Under the pieces are notes generated by a model. The model made no database searches, was not told the origin of the DNA, and saw only the letters and a program-made list of their open reading frames with translations. A stretch of 64,000 nt of DNA from JAGNNV01 sp031412915. GTDB lineage: Bacteria; Acidobacteriota; Vicinamibacteria; Fen-336; JAGNNV01. Below are positions 26,268 to 33,826 of this stretch, one piece after another. Location: NCBI GenBank assembly GCA_031412915.1, contig JANODX010000134.1:1-64000 (forward strand), read 5' to 3'. Made by a program: the position numbers and the translations under genes. Numbering within the stretch: position 1 is the first letter of the stretch; each line of letters opens with the position of its first letter.

Positions 26268-27452
26268 ATGTCTGACGAGAGAGCCGATGTGCTCGTGATC
26301 GGCGGCGGACCCGCCGGGTCCACGGCCGCCTTTCAGCTGGCCGCCGCGGGCCTGGATGTTCTGCTTGTGGACCGCGCGGTCTTTCCCCGGGACAAGGTTT
26401 GCGGCGAAAGCCTCTCGCCCGGCGCGATCGCCCGGCTCAGAGCGATCGGCATGTGGACCCCTGAAGGTCGGGCGCCGGATCCTTCACCGAGCGCGCGGCC
26501 CCCCTCCATGCCGGTCCGCGGGATGCGCATCCGTTCGCCGCAGGGGACCGCCTTCATAGGACACTACAAGGACGCGGCGGGCCCGGGCCTGGTCATCCGA
26601 CGCCTTTCCTTCGACGCCGAGCTCCTGGCGCGGGCGCGCTCGCGCGGGACGCGCGTCAGGGAGGGGGTGGAGGCGGTGCGCGCGGACCACTCATCACGTG
26701 GCCGGGCCATCGTGGAGGCGCGGGAGATCGGCAGCTCCCACCGCTTTCTTATCGAGGCCAAGAGGGTGCTCGTCTGTGACGGACGACGGAGTTTTCTCGC
26801 TCGGGACCTGGGCTTTATCGAACGGAGAGAGTCGTCGGGAGAAAGGTCCCGATTTGCGGTGCGCGCGCATTGCGAGGGTGTCGCGGACCTCACCGACCTG
26901 GCCGAGATGCATGTCGGCCACGGCGGCTACTGCGGGGTGGCGCCGCTCTCCCCGACGTCCGCCAACATCTGCTACGTCCGCTTCGCGGACCGTCTCGACC
27001 TGTCTCCGAAGACCCTGGAAACCGACTTCCGACGCGACCTCCAAGCTTTCTCGAACGTCGTCGGTCGGCTGGCGCGCGCGTGTGTCCAAGGCCAGATTCG
27101 AGTCGCGGGACCGCTTCGCCTGACCTCGAAAAGGCAATTCCAAGGGCCGTATCTCGCCTGCGGCGACACGACCGGCTTCTTGGACCCCTTCACCGGCGAA
27201 GGTATCGCTCATGCAATCGCGAGCGCCGTGCTCGGGGCTGAAGCCGTGCGCGACTCGCTCGCCGGGCGCACTCAGTCCTTCCGTCGATATGAGCAAAGAC
27301 TTCGGTCCCTCCGCCGGGTGAAGGGCGGGGCGGCTCTCCTGCTCTTCGGGCTGGTCTCTCGCCCGTCTTTGGCGAACGCGGCGGCCATGGTGTTTTCCCG
27401 AATGCCCGGCCTCGGAAACGCCGTCGTCCAGTTGTTCGGCGATCAGGTGTAG
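26268..27452 (+). CDS. FAD-dependent oxidoreductase (geranylgeranyl-reductase-like)
   Basis: A 394-residue flavoprotein of the PHBH/GGR group: dinucleotide fold GGGPAGSTAA at 12-21, the DKVCGESLSP box (about 43-52) typical of geranylgeranyl-reductase-like hydroxylases, and the FAD-binding GD segment CGDTTGFLDPFTGEGIAHA near 300. It follows the type III PKS in the same direction and probably hydroxylates or oxidises the polyketide; a role in prenyl-lipid reduction is the alternative. The C-terminus has a hydrophobic stretch that could touch the membrane. Confidence 0.88.
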   Translation: MSDERADVLVIGGGPAGSTAAFQLAAAGLDVLLVDRAVFPRDKVCGESLSPGAIARLRAIGMWTPEGRAPDPSPSARPPSMPVRGMRIRSPQGTAFIGHYKDAAGPGLVIRRLSFDAELLARARSRGTRVREGVEAVRADHSSRGRAIVEAREIGSSHRFLIEAKRVLVCDGRRSFLARDLGFIERRESSGERSRFAVRAHCEGVADLTDLAEMHVGHGGYCGVAPLSPTSANICYVRFADRLDLSPKTLETDFRRDLQAFSNVVGRLARACVQGQIRVAGPLRLTSKRQFQGPYLACGDTTGFLDPFTGEGIAHAIASAVLGAEAVRDSLAGRTQSFRRYEQRLRSLRRVKGGAALLLFGLVSRPSLANAAAMVFSRMPGLGNAVVQLFGDQV

Positions 27453-27487
27453 CGGAAGCTCCAAACCCGGAGAGACCGCCGTTTTTC

Positions 27488-27516
27488 TTGATTGAACACG
27501 CGAGATCGCGGATAAT
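27488..27516 (+). promoter_or_regulatory. Promoter of the tRNA-Lys gene
   Basis: TTGATT (27488-27493), a 17-bp spacer and GATAAT (27511-27516) make a near-consensus sigma70-type promoter. Transcription would start near 27523, about 35 bases before the tRNA. Confidence 0.6.
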
Positions 27517-27557
27517 CCACGTTCGCGATCAGGAAGGCTTTCCCCTGGCGCGGCAGG

Positions 27558-27632
27558 GGCCCGCTAGCTCAATGGTAGAGCAGAAGACTCTTAATCTTTT
27601 GGTTGGAGGTTCAAGTCCTCCGCGGGTCACCA
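27558..27632 (+). tRNA. tRNA-Lys (anticodon CUU)
   Basis: A 75-nt cloverleaf including an encoded CCA. Acceptor stem GGCCCGC pairs with GCGGGTC (one G-U), D arm GCTC/GAGC, anticodon stem GAAGA/TCTTT with loop CTCTTAA giving anticodon CTT, a 5-base variable region, and T arm GGAGG/CCTCC with TTCAAGT loop. It decodes AAG. It stands alone, with a promoter 40 bases upstream. No integrase or attachment-site duplication is seen beside it. Confidence 0.95.
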
Positions 27633-27838
27633 CTCGTTCAGGCGTGAGAAGGGCCGATGTCTCCCCTCGGCGGTACGGGCAGCGAGTGTCGTGCTGCGCG
27701 ATCACCGCGGAACCTTGGTCAGGCGGACTCGATGCCGATTGGCCTTCGGCGAATGCCCAGGGCGCGGGAGTCCTTCGGCCGCTCCAAGACACTGTTGCCT
27801 GAAGCAGCGCTCACGGCGAGTTTGGACCAACGGAGTCT
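27633..27838. other. Intergenic region without recognised gene
   Basis: These 206 bases lie between the tRNA 3' end and the stop of yggX on the opposite strand. Short reading frames exist on both strands but none has a recognisable domain, a ribosome binding site or a conserved start. I see no second tRNA and no clear terminator with a T-tract. Confidence 0.6.
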
Positions 27839-28090
27839 CTAGGGCGCGGGTGCTGGCCCGAACAAGAACAACTCCATCTCTTCGCGGAGTTTGCGGCGCG
27901 CATCCGGGTCGGCCATTGAGAGGCCGTAGTGGTTCATGATCGTGCGGGATTGCTCCTGCCACATGTCCCAGGCCTGCTTCGAAATCGATGCGTAGATGCG
28001 TTGGCCCAGAGGGCTCGAAAATGGGGGCTTGTCCAGCCCGGGAAGCTCGGCGCAGAGTTTGACGCAGTGGACTTTGTATTCGTTGGTCAT
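27839..28090 (-). CDS. yggX: YggX-family Fe(II)-trafficking/oxidative protection protein
   Basis: An 83-residue protein starting with the family N-terminus (EYKVHCVKL, where the Cys is the conserved one) and containing QRIYASISKQAWDMW and NHYGLSMADPDAR, all close to E. coli YggX. The family protects Fe-S clusters against oxidation and may move iron. The C-terminus (FGPAPAP) is degenerate. ATG overlaps the yceH stop by 4 bp (ATGA), so it is co-translated as the last gene of the four-gene leftward operon. Confidence 0.93.
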   Translation of the reverse strand: MTNEYKVHCVKLCAELPGLDKPPFSSPLGQRIYASISKQAWDMWQEQSRTIMNHYGLSMADPDARRKLREEMELFLFGPAPAP

Positions 28091-28746
28091 GACTTCCCGA
28101 GGTCTAAGGTCTTGTGAACGGTGAGCAGGGCGACAACGCGTTCGAGTTCGCGCACCCGGCGATTCAGGTCTGCGATCCTTGTCACCACATCCTCGCCCTC
28201 GTCCGCCGCATATCGGCGAATCGCGGGAGTGGGCTCCTCTTCGGACGGCGCGCCACCGACGAGCTGAGCCCAGCGGGCCTCTTTCTGGCCGGGCAGCCTT
28301 GGCAGCTCGCAAACCAGAGGCTCGGGCGCGGCGGCGAGCGAGACGAGGGCGTCCTCAAGTTCGCCGATGCTGGCGAAAGCGTGGAGCCGTTCGCTGCGGC
28401 TACGCAACTCCCCTGGGGTCTGAGGACCGCGCAGAAGCAGCAAGGTCATGACCGCCTTGCGGCCCGGATTCAGGTCCCAGAGGTGGTCCAGGCTGTGGCG
28501 CCAGCGCGTCACCCGGACGCCTTCGGTTCGCGAAACCAGCGTGTCCTGGAGGAGCTGCCGGAGCGTCCCGTGGACCCCGCCCTCCGACATCTCCGTGACC
28601 GGCTCCCGCGCGGTTTTTTGATTGCAGGCCTGAATCAAGGAATTGACGGTCAGGGGATACAGGTCCGGTGTCGTCTGTTCCTTCTCGAGGAGAGCGCCCA
28701 GCACACGAATCTCCGCGGGTTCCAGAGACCGAGCGATCCTTTGCAC
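28087..28746 (-). CDS. yceH: YceH/DUF480 family protein
   Basis: A 219-residue protein with tandem winged-helix folds. The DUF480 hallmark strings are present: RVLGALLEKEQTTPDLYPLT, NQKTAREPVTEM and a C-terminal coiled segment (about 180-215, RIADLNRRVRELERVVALL). Function in bacteria is not established; the fold suggests nucleic-acid or protein binding. GTG start. It lies between the J/HTH fusion gene (38-bp gap) and yggX (overlap). Confidence 0.92.
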   Translation of the reverse strand: MQRIARSLEPAEIRVLGALLEKEQTTPDLYPLTVNSLIQACNQKTAREPVTEMSEGGVHGTLRQLLQDTLVSRTEGVRVTRWRHSLDHLWDLNPGRKAVMTLLLLRGPQTPGELRSRSERLHAFASIGELEDALVSLAAAPEPLVCELPRLPGQKEARWAQLVGGAPSEEEPTPAIRRYAADEGEDVVTRIADLNRRVRELERVVALLTVHKTLDLGKS

Positions 28747-28784
28747 GGGATCAGCTTATCCGAGCGAGGCGCAGGCGCACGCGA

Positions 28785-29396
28785 TTACTTCAGAGTCCAG
28801 TGTTTGAGGTACCGCTCCACCAAATCGGACTCGGGGACGCGAATCGCGCGCGCGTATTCGATCAGGAACCCTCGGGCAAACACTCGACCCGGCAGGGCCG
28901 CGTGCCGGTCCTCCTCGAGAGCCCGGAGGAATCGGCCCCCGACTTTGCTCAGCGCCGCAATCTGGTCGATCGAGAGCCCACGCTGCTCCCGCAGCGCCCT
29001 CAGGACACTGCCGGTCACGAGTTCAGGAACCCTTATAGGCTGAGCAGCGGCCTCATGGCTTGGGGGAGACGAAGGAGCCTCCTGAGCAGCCGGCTGGCCG
29101 TCCCCGATCCGAACCGGGGGTGGGGCGAACTCGGTCTCCGGCGCCGGACCAGCACTTGGTCCGCGGGACCCAAGGTGCAGGTCGTAGTCGCGACGCGCGC
29201 TGGGGTTCGAGAGTGATCCATAGGCCTCCTCGACCAGCGCGAGCATGTGAGCCCTCTCGTCCGCGTCCAGGAAGCCATACGTTGGGGTGGACTCTCCAGA
29301 ATACAGGCTTCTGGCGAACCGGTAGGCCGCCTGGATCTGGCCCGATCCCACGTGGGGTGCGACTCCGAGAATCTCGTAGTAGTTCTTCTTCTTCAA
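28785..29396 (-). CDS. Degenerate J-domain fused to a RodZ-type HTH
   Basis: A 203-residue two-domain protein. Residues 5-75 follow a J-domain (YYEILGVAP, helix II, then EEAYGSLSNPSARRDYD), but the Hsp70-activating HPD tripeptide is missing; YSGES stands in its place. A Pro/Ala-rich linker (about 80-125) leads to a RodZ-like HTH_25 domain (about 130-195: LRALREQRGLSIDQIAALSKV, then FLRALEEDR and FARGFLIEYAR). RodZ HTH domains bind MreB; the J-like part may be a pure docking module. TTG start. It lies 21 bp after a MinD-like ATPase gene, hinting at polar placement or cell-shape control. Function is inferred. Confidence 0.8.
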   Translation of the reverse strand: MKKKNYYEILGVAPHVGSGQIQAAYRFARSLYSGESTPTYGFLDADERAHMLALVEEAYGSLSNPSARRDYDLHLGSRGPSAGPAPETEFAPPPVRIGDGQPAAQEAPSSPPSHEAAAQPIRVPELVTGSVLRALREQRGLSIDQIAALSKVGGRFLRALEEDRHAALPGRVFARGFLIEYARAIRVPESDLVERYLKHWTLK

Positions 29397-29417
29397 GGGT
29401 GAGACCTATCCGCCTGG

Positions 29418-30362
29418 CTAGAAAATGGGAGACTGGTCGGCTCGACGAAGCAGATTCCGGGTGAGCCTGCGGATGTCCTCGGCGGCCCGCGATCGACTCG
29501 CCTCCACCATGAACATCTTCCCGCGCCGCAACGTCCGCCATACCGCATCGTCGTAGTGAACGAAGCCCGCATACGACATCGGGAGCCCGAAGTGCCGCCG
29601 AATCACGGCCGTGGTCTGGGCGCCGAACTTGCGGTCTGCTTCGTCACGCGCCTGGTTGGTGACCAGGGTGAGGGTCATCTCTTCGAGGAGCGCACGCGCA
29701 GCGCCAAGAAGCCCAGGGTCCACCGCCTCGATCTCGCGGAGAAAGTCCGACACCGCCTTGACCCGGGACGACCCCACCCCCGAATCGAGGCTGATCAAGC
29801 GGCGGCGGACTTCGTTCGAAGGCAGTCTCTGGATCAGGCGCTTCAGGCACAAGGTCCGCAACAGGCTGACTATGTTCTCAAGGGAACTCGGTTCGGGCAC
29901 GCAGACGAATACTTTCAGGTCCGCCAGATCCATAGCCTCCACGGTTTCGGTGGAGACCCCCGCTCCAAGATCGAGCAAGACCCGATCGACGGGCAAGGCG
30001 CGGAGCGCGGTTGACAGCCGGGAGGCCCACCCCGCGGGCAGCGCACCGGTCCCCTCGTCCACTCGACCGCCGATAAGGCGGAGATTCGGATACGGAGTCG
30101 GCGTCGCGTATTCGTCGGCAACGATGCCGCCTCCCCGAATCAGGTCCAAGAGAGAGCGTGGCGCCGGTGACATACCCAGACAAGTATGGAGGTTCGCGCC
30201 GCCGAAATCGGCGTCGACCAGAACGACACGCTGCCCCAATCTCGAAAGTTGAAACCCCACCGACGCGGTCAGTGCGCTCTTGCCGGTTCCGCCCTTGCCG
30301 CCTCCAAAGGCCCACACTTCGAATTTTGGCGATTCTTCGGCGAGTGGCTCTGTTTCCTTCAA
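29418..30362 (-). CDS. MinD/FlhG-like P-loop ATPase
   Basis: A 314-residue deviant-Walker ATPase: GGGKGGTGKS at about 20-29, VVLVDADFGGANL next, and DRVLLDLGAGVS as the Walker B region. The C-terminal 60 residues lack an obvious MinD membrane-targeting amphipathic helix. The family positions divisome, flagella or secretion systems. No minC/minE or flagellar genes are nearby; the partner appears to be the J/HTH fusion encoded next. The TTG start at 30362 has no Shine-Dalgarno, so the exact start is uncertain. It is divergent from the calcium-loop lipoprotein gene. Confidence 0.85.
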   Translation of the reverse strand: MKETEPLAEESPKFEVWAFGGGKGGTGKSALTASVGFQLSRLGQRVVLVDADFGGANLHTCLGMSPAPRSLLDLIRGGGIVADEYATPTPYPNLRLIGGRVDEGTGALPAGWASRLSTALRALPVDRVLLDLGAGVSTETVEAMDLADLKVFVCVPEPSSLENIVSLLRTLCLKRLIQRLPSNEVRRRLISLDSGVGSSRVKAVSDFLREIEAVDPGLLGAARALLEEMTLTLVTNQARDEADRKFGAQTTAVIRRHFGLPMSYAGFVHYDDAVWRTLRRGKMFMVEASRSRAAEDIRRLTRNLLRRADQSPIF

Positions 30363-30420
30363 TGGCGGGAGTCTCTCTTGGCTCGGCGGGGGGCGTCTCT
30401 TCTTCCACTCGGTGTGTTGT

Positions 30421-30432
30421 TATCATTCAAGG
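30421..30432 (+). promoter_or_regulatory. -10-like hexamer directly before lipoprotein gene
   Basis: TATCAT (30421-30426) ends 6 nt before GTG 30433, the same spacing as at acs, 13346 and 60351. The spacing suggests a leaderless message. No -35 is evident in the 70-bp divergent gap with the MinD-like gene. Confidence 0.4.
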
Positions 30433-31080
30433 GTGCGTCTCTCGATTTTCGTCGGCGTCGGGTTGGCCACAACCGCTTGCGGGATCGGCTCTGAGCCGCC
30501 GAAGCCGGACCTTCCTCCCTGGAAGATGACGAGGGACGCGAGCGGCGTCGAGGTGAGGCTACTCGAAAAGCTCCCGTACACTTATCTCTACGCGCTCGAC
30601 GGGACACTGAGGGAGATCAGGTTCGATGGCAACGGGGACCGTAAGCCAGACGTGTTCGCTTATTTCTCGGGCCGGACGACGCCGGATCGACTCGAGATCG
30701 ACGACAACCACGACGGCAAGCTGGATCGATGGGAGGAATATAGCCAGGCCGGCGTGATGACGCGATTCGCCACTTCGGCCCGGGGAGGATCGCCCGACCG
30801 TTACGTGGAGATCGACCCAGTTACGAAGGCCACGACTCAGGTCGAGAACGACGCCGACCACGATGGGCATCGCGAGCGGCTGGAGATCTACAAGGACGGC
30901 TCCCTGGTCCGTGTGGAGATCGATACCAATGACGACGGCAAGCGGGACCGTTTTCAGGACTGGAGTGCTGGTCGTCTGGTCAGCGAGGAGATCGACCGCG
31001 ACGGCGATGGCCGGGCCGATGTTCGAATCCTGCGGGCCAGGTCCGGAGCCATTTCGAGGGTCGAACGCCTGGCGAAGTAG
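30433..31080 (+). CDS. Lipoprotein with Asp-rich calcium-loop repeats (copy 1)
   Basis: About 215 residues. The N-terminus (MRLSIFVGVGLATTAC) is a short signal ending in a marginal lipobox Cys. The rest carries about five evenly spaced D-x-[DN]-x-D-G-type loops, such as DGNGDRKPD, DDNHDGKLDRW, DADHDGHRER, DTNDDGKRDR and DRDGDGRAD, each followed by an aromatic or beta strand. These resemble EF-hand-like or thrombospondin type 3 calcium loops. It would be a calcium-binding outer-membrane or periplasmic lipoprotein. A paralogue lies at 39638, and both are followed directly by a Wzy/WaaL-like gene, so a role in polysaccharide assembly is inferred. GTG start chosen for the signal peptide. Confidence 0.75.
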   Translation: MRLSIFVGVGLATTACGIGSEPPKPDLPPWKMTRDASGVEVRLLEKLPYTYLYALDGTLREIRFDGNGDRKPDVFAYFSGRTTPDRLEIDDNHDGKLDRWEEYSQAGVMTRFATSARGGSPDRYVEIDPVTKATTQVENDADHDGHRERLEIYKDGSLVRVEIDTNDDGKRDRFQDWSAGRLVSEEIDRDGDGRADVRILRARSGAISRVERLAK

Positions 31081-31099
31081 GCAGGCGAACTCGGTCTCC

Positions 31100-32413
31100 A
31101 TGCAGTTCGAGCGACTGCCCAGGCCGATGGCCTGGGGGGCCTTCGCGAGCGTCTGTCTCGCCCCCTTCCTGTTCGGGGCGGTGGAACGAACGGTGTGGAT
31201 ACCACTGTGCCAGTGCTGGCTTGGTCTCGGTCTTCTCTCGACCGTCGCACGTCGTCGCCCCCACCTGGATCCCGCCACGTCCGCTGGACTCTCTGTGTCA
31301 AGAGCGCTGATTCCCCTGCACGCTCTGTTCATGCTGCAGCTGATCCCCATGCCGGGCGCACTCCTGCGGCTGCTTTCCCCGGGCTCCTTTGCCGCACACT
31401 TCTTGCCCGACCCTGGAGACGGGCGTCTTCGGCCACTCTCCGTCTCCCCATCCGCAACCGTTGAGGCCTGGCTCTACGTCGCTGGCCTTCAGGGTCTCTT
31501 CCTGGCCCTGCAAGGTCTATCCCCAACCGAGCGCCGAAGGTGTCGCCTTGCCTTACTTGGAGTGATCCTGCTCCTCGCTGGCGAGGGCCTCTGGCAGTCG
31601 CGATCGGCTCAACCGTTCTGGTTCTATGGACAGGTCCCGGTCATTGTTCCGTCGGGTTTCGAGACCGCCATTTTCGGACCGTACTTCAACAGAAACCACT
31701 TTGCCACCGTGATCGCGATGGGTGGCGCGTTGGCTGCCGGCCTCGCCGCGTCCCTCTCACGAGCGCGCGGTGGGATGAGACTTCCGGCCCTCTCGGAGGT
31801 CATACTTCTGTCAGGGGCGTCCGCGTTTCTTGGCGTCACAACCGCCGCGTCCGGGTCGCGATCAGGGACCCTGGCTGTCCTGACCGCGGTAGCCCTTGTC
31901 GCCGCTCGCACTCGGGGCAAGGGGTTCCTTCTTCTCACGGTCGGAGTCGGGTCTATCGGCCTGGTTGTCGCTGGAGCCTTCGCGGTCGAGCGGCTCGCCC
32001 GCCTCGACGTCCTGCAGAGCAGGCTCGCGCCGTGGCTGGACATGGCCGGCCTGACTCGCTTCTTTCCGGTATTCGGGTCGGGGCTGGGGACGTTCGCCGT
32101 CACGTATTGGCCCTACCAGATTAACGCCCGCTACGAGTTCTGGCAACATGCCCACAATGACTACCTGCAGTTCATCGTGGAAGGCGGGATCGCGGGACTT
32201 CTGGCCCTCTACCTCATCGCGCGAAGGCTTCGAGAGGGCATCACCCTCGCCCCGAAAGCCAAAGAGGCGGCTCTCGCAGCAGCCACAGCGTTTGGGACGC
32301 AGGCTCTCTTCGATTTTCCCTGCCACGTGCCCGCGAACGCCGCGGTCTTCGTCTGCCTGATCGCTCTTTGCGTTTCAAGCGAATCGTCAGAACAATCTGG
32401 CAAGCTCCAGTAG
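31100..32413 (+). CDS. O-antigen ligase/polymerase-like (Wzy/WaaL) membrane protein (copy 1)
   Basis: A 437-residue polytopic protein with about ten to twelve membrane helices and the large periplasmic loop of the Wzy_C family. The loop contains SRSGTLAVL-type sequence and the signature stretch FFPVFGSGLGTF then HAHNDYLQFIVEGG, whose HND motif is typical of O-antigen ligases. These enzymes polymerise or transfer undecaprenyl-linked glycans at the periplasmic face. ATG 31100 follows the lipoprotein stop by 19 bp. It shares LSPGSFAAHF, IFGPYFNRNH and WPYQ with the paralogue at 40339, and is convergent with its surface-protein neighbour (20-bp gap). Confidence 0.85.
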   Translation: MQFERLPRPMAWGAFASVCLAPFLFGAVERTVWIPLCQCWLGLGLLSTVARRRPHLDPATSAGLSVSRALIPLHALFMLQLIPMPGALLRLLSPGSFAAHFLPDPGDGRLRPLSVSPSATVEAWLYVAGLQGLFLALQGLSPTERRRCRLALLGVILLLAGEGLWQSRSAQPFWFYGQVPVIVPSGFETAIFGPYFNRNHFATVIAMGGALAAGLAASLSRARGGMRLPALSEVILLSGASAFLGVTTAASGSRSGTLAVLTAVALVAARTRGKGFLLLTVGVGSIGLVVAGAFAVERLARLDVLQSRLAPWLDMAGLTRFFPVFGSGLGTFAVTYWPYQINARYEFWQHAHNDYLQFIVEGGIAGLLALYLIARRLREGITLAPKAKEAALAAATAFGTQALFDFPCHVPANAAVFVCLIALCVSSESSEQSGKLQ

Positions 32414-32433
32414 GTTCGTCCCGGGGGAGTTCC

Positions 32434-33699
32434 CTACCTTGTAGAGCAAGTAAGGCTGACCAGGCTTCCTCCAGGACTCAAGGGCGGAACCAGGACGCAG
32501 GGACGACCTAGTGCCGACCCGCTGCAGTCATTCGACCATTCAGCCGGAAGCGGCCCGGCGATCGACGACTGTGCAGCGCCATTGGCGAAAACGACAACCA
32601 CGCCGTTGCACGGAACGTTGAAGGTTCGATCACCCTCGGCCACTCCCACAAGCGTACCGCCTGAGGTCACGTTCGCGGTGCAGAATCGACCGCCGACCGA
32701 CTCATTCGCGGGCGTGACTGGGAACGTTGTCACGCGCACCTGGCAGAGCGGCACCGGCGTCGGCGTGGGGGTTGGGGTAGGAGGCGGAACTACCGGTGGC
32801 GGCGTAGGCGCAGGCGTCGGGGTTGGACCTTTGTCGACTACCTCTTTGACCACAACGCCACCCGCAACCACCAGCGCCACGATCCCGGCGATAGCCAATC
32901 CGCCGAGCGCGGCCCCGGCAACGCCGCCGAAGCCCGCCAGGGCGCCCGCCGGCGCCCCCGACGCGGACAGAACCGCCAACGCGCCGTCGGGGGTTCCGAT
33001 CGCGGCCATCTTGCCGTCGCACTCTGACTCGTTGGCCACGACCTTCACTGTGTGTGTCGGGGATTTCGTCTGTGCAAAATCGGTCGTGGTCACATGGAGG
33101 TAGTAGTTGATCGTCTCGATTCCCCCGTCTTTGTTGACCTTCGGGATGAACGCCCTGTGAGTGAACGGGGGCAAAGCAGGCTCGATCTTCTCGAACTCGG
33201 TGTAAAACCACTCGGGGCTCAGGTTCGACTGGAAGTACAAGCGGCCTGTCACCACCGATGCAAGGGGTTGAAACACAGCCACGATCAACGTGAACTCTCC
33301 CTCCAAGATGCACGCCGGCGCGTCGTGGGTAATGGTGGCGGTGCCGGCCGGAGCCTGGGCGTCCTGGCTTGCCAATGATGACAACTCGACGTTCGCCGAT
33401 GCTACTTTGCCGGCAAGCACGTCCACGGAGAGGGGTGCGCGAGAAATTGAAACACCCGAGCGCCCCGGGGTCGTGAAGACGTACGAACCGGAGGGAACCG
33501 CAGTTTCGAACGAGCCGTCTGCGACGGAGCGAAGCGCGAAGGACTTTCCGGTCTCGACGTTCACGAGCGTCAACTCGATCCCCTCAAGGCCGCGGCCGGT
33601 CATGGACACAACTCCCTTTACCGTGCCCATACCCGTCGGGACTGCGCCCGACGGGACGGCCATGACCAGTGAGAGAAAAGCACCTAGAAATTTCTTCAT
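32434..33699 (-). CDS. Secreted surface protein with carboxypeptidase-regulatory-like domain and Pro/Thr stalk (copy 1)
   Basis: A 421-residue exported protein: signal peptide (1-21), a CnaB/carboxypeptidase-regulatory-like beta domain (about 25-110, VKGVVSMTGRGLEGIELTLVN...GSYVF), and a second beta region with LYFQSNLSPEWFYTEF. Then comes an Ala/Gly-rich helix long enough to span a membrane (about 250-285), a PTPTPAP stalk (about 293-320), and a Cys-containing C-terminal domain with six cysteines. The topology suggests one membrane pass with a stalked second domain. It is a paralogue of the protein at 41702. Gene position after wzc/wza and opposite the ligase suggests a role in polysaccharide display. 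Function unknown. Confidence 0.75.
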   Translation of the reverse strand: MKKFLGAFLSLVMAVPSGAVPTGMGTVKGVVSMTGRGLEGIELTLVNVETGKSFALRSVADGSFETAVPSGSYVFTTPGRSGVSISRAPLSVDVLAGKVASANVELSSLASQDAQAPAGTATITHDAPACILEGEFTLIVAVFQPLASVVTGRLYFQSNLSPEWFYTEFEKIEPALPPFTHRAFIPKVNKDGGIETINYYLHVTTTDFAQTKSPTHTVKVVANESECDGKMAAIGTPDGALAVLSASGAPAGALAGFGGVAGAALGGLAIAGIVALVVAGGVVVKEVVDKGPTPTPAPTPPPVVPPPTPTPTPTPVPLCQVRVTTFPVTPANESVGGRFCTANVTSGGTLVGVAEGDRTFNVPCNGVVVVFANGAAQSSIAGPLPAEWSNDCSGSALGRPCVLVPPLSPGGSLVSLTCSTR

Positions 33700-33826
33700 T
33701 CTCAAAGTCTCAACCCTCCAACCAAAGCCTACAACTAGTACCACACCCGGATGACACGACTACAGGATATGGACAGGCTACACGAACTCTCTCGGGCACG
33801 CAAGCAGCCTGCCTTCAGCCCTGCCT

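Noticed and set aside
26204..26275. 23-codon frame between the PKS and FAD genes
   Set aside because: Very short, Arg-rich, no ribosome binding site; runs into the next gene.
27553..27640. tRNA-Lys as an integration site
   Set aside because: No integrase, no duplicated tRNA 3' end and no foreign-looking genes on either side in this window.
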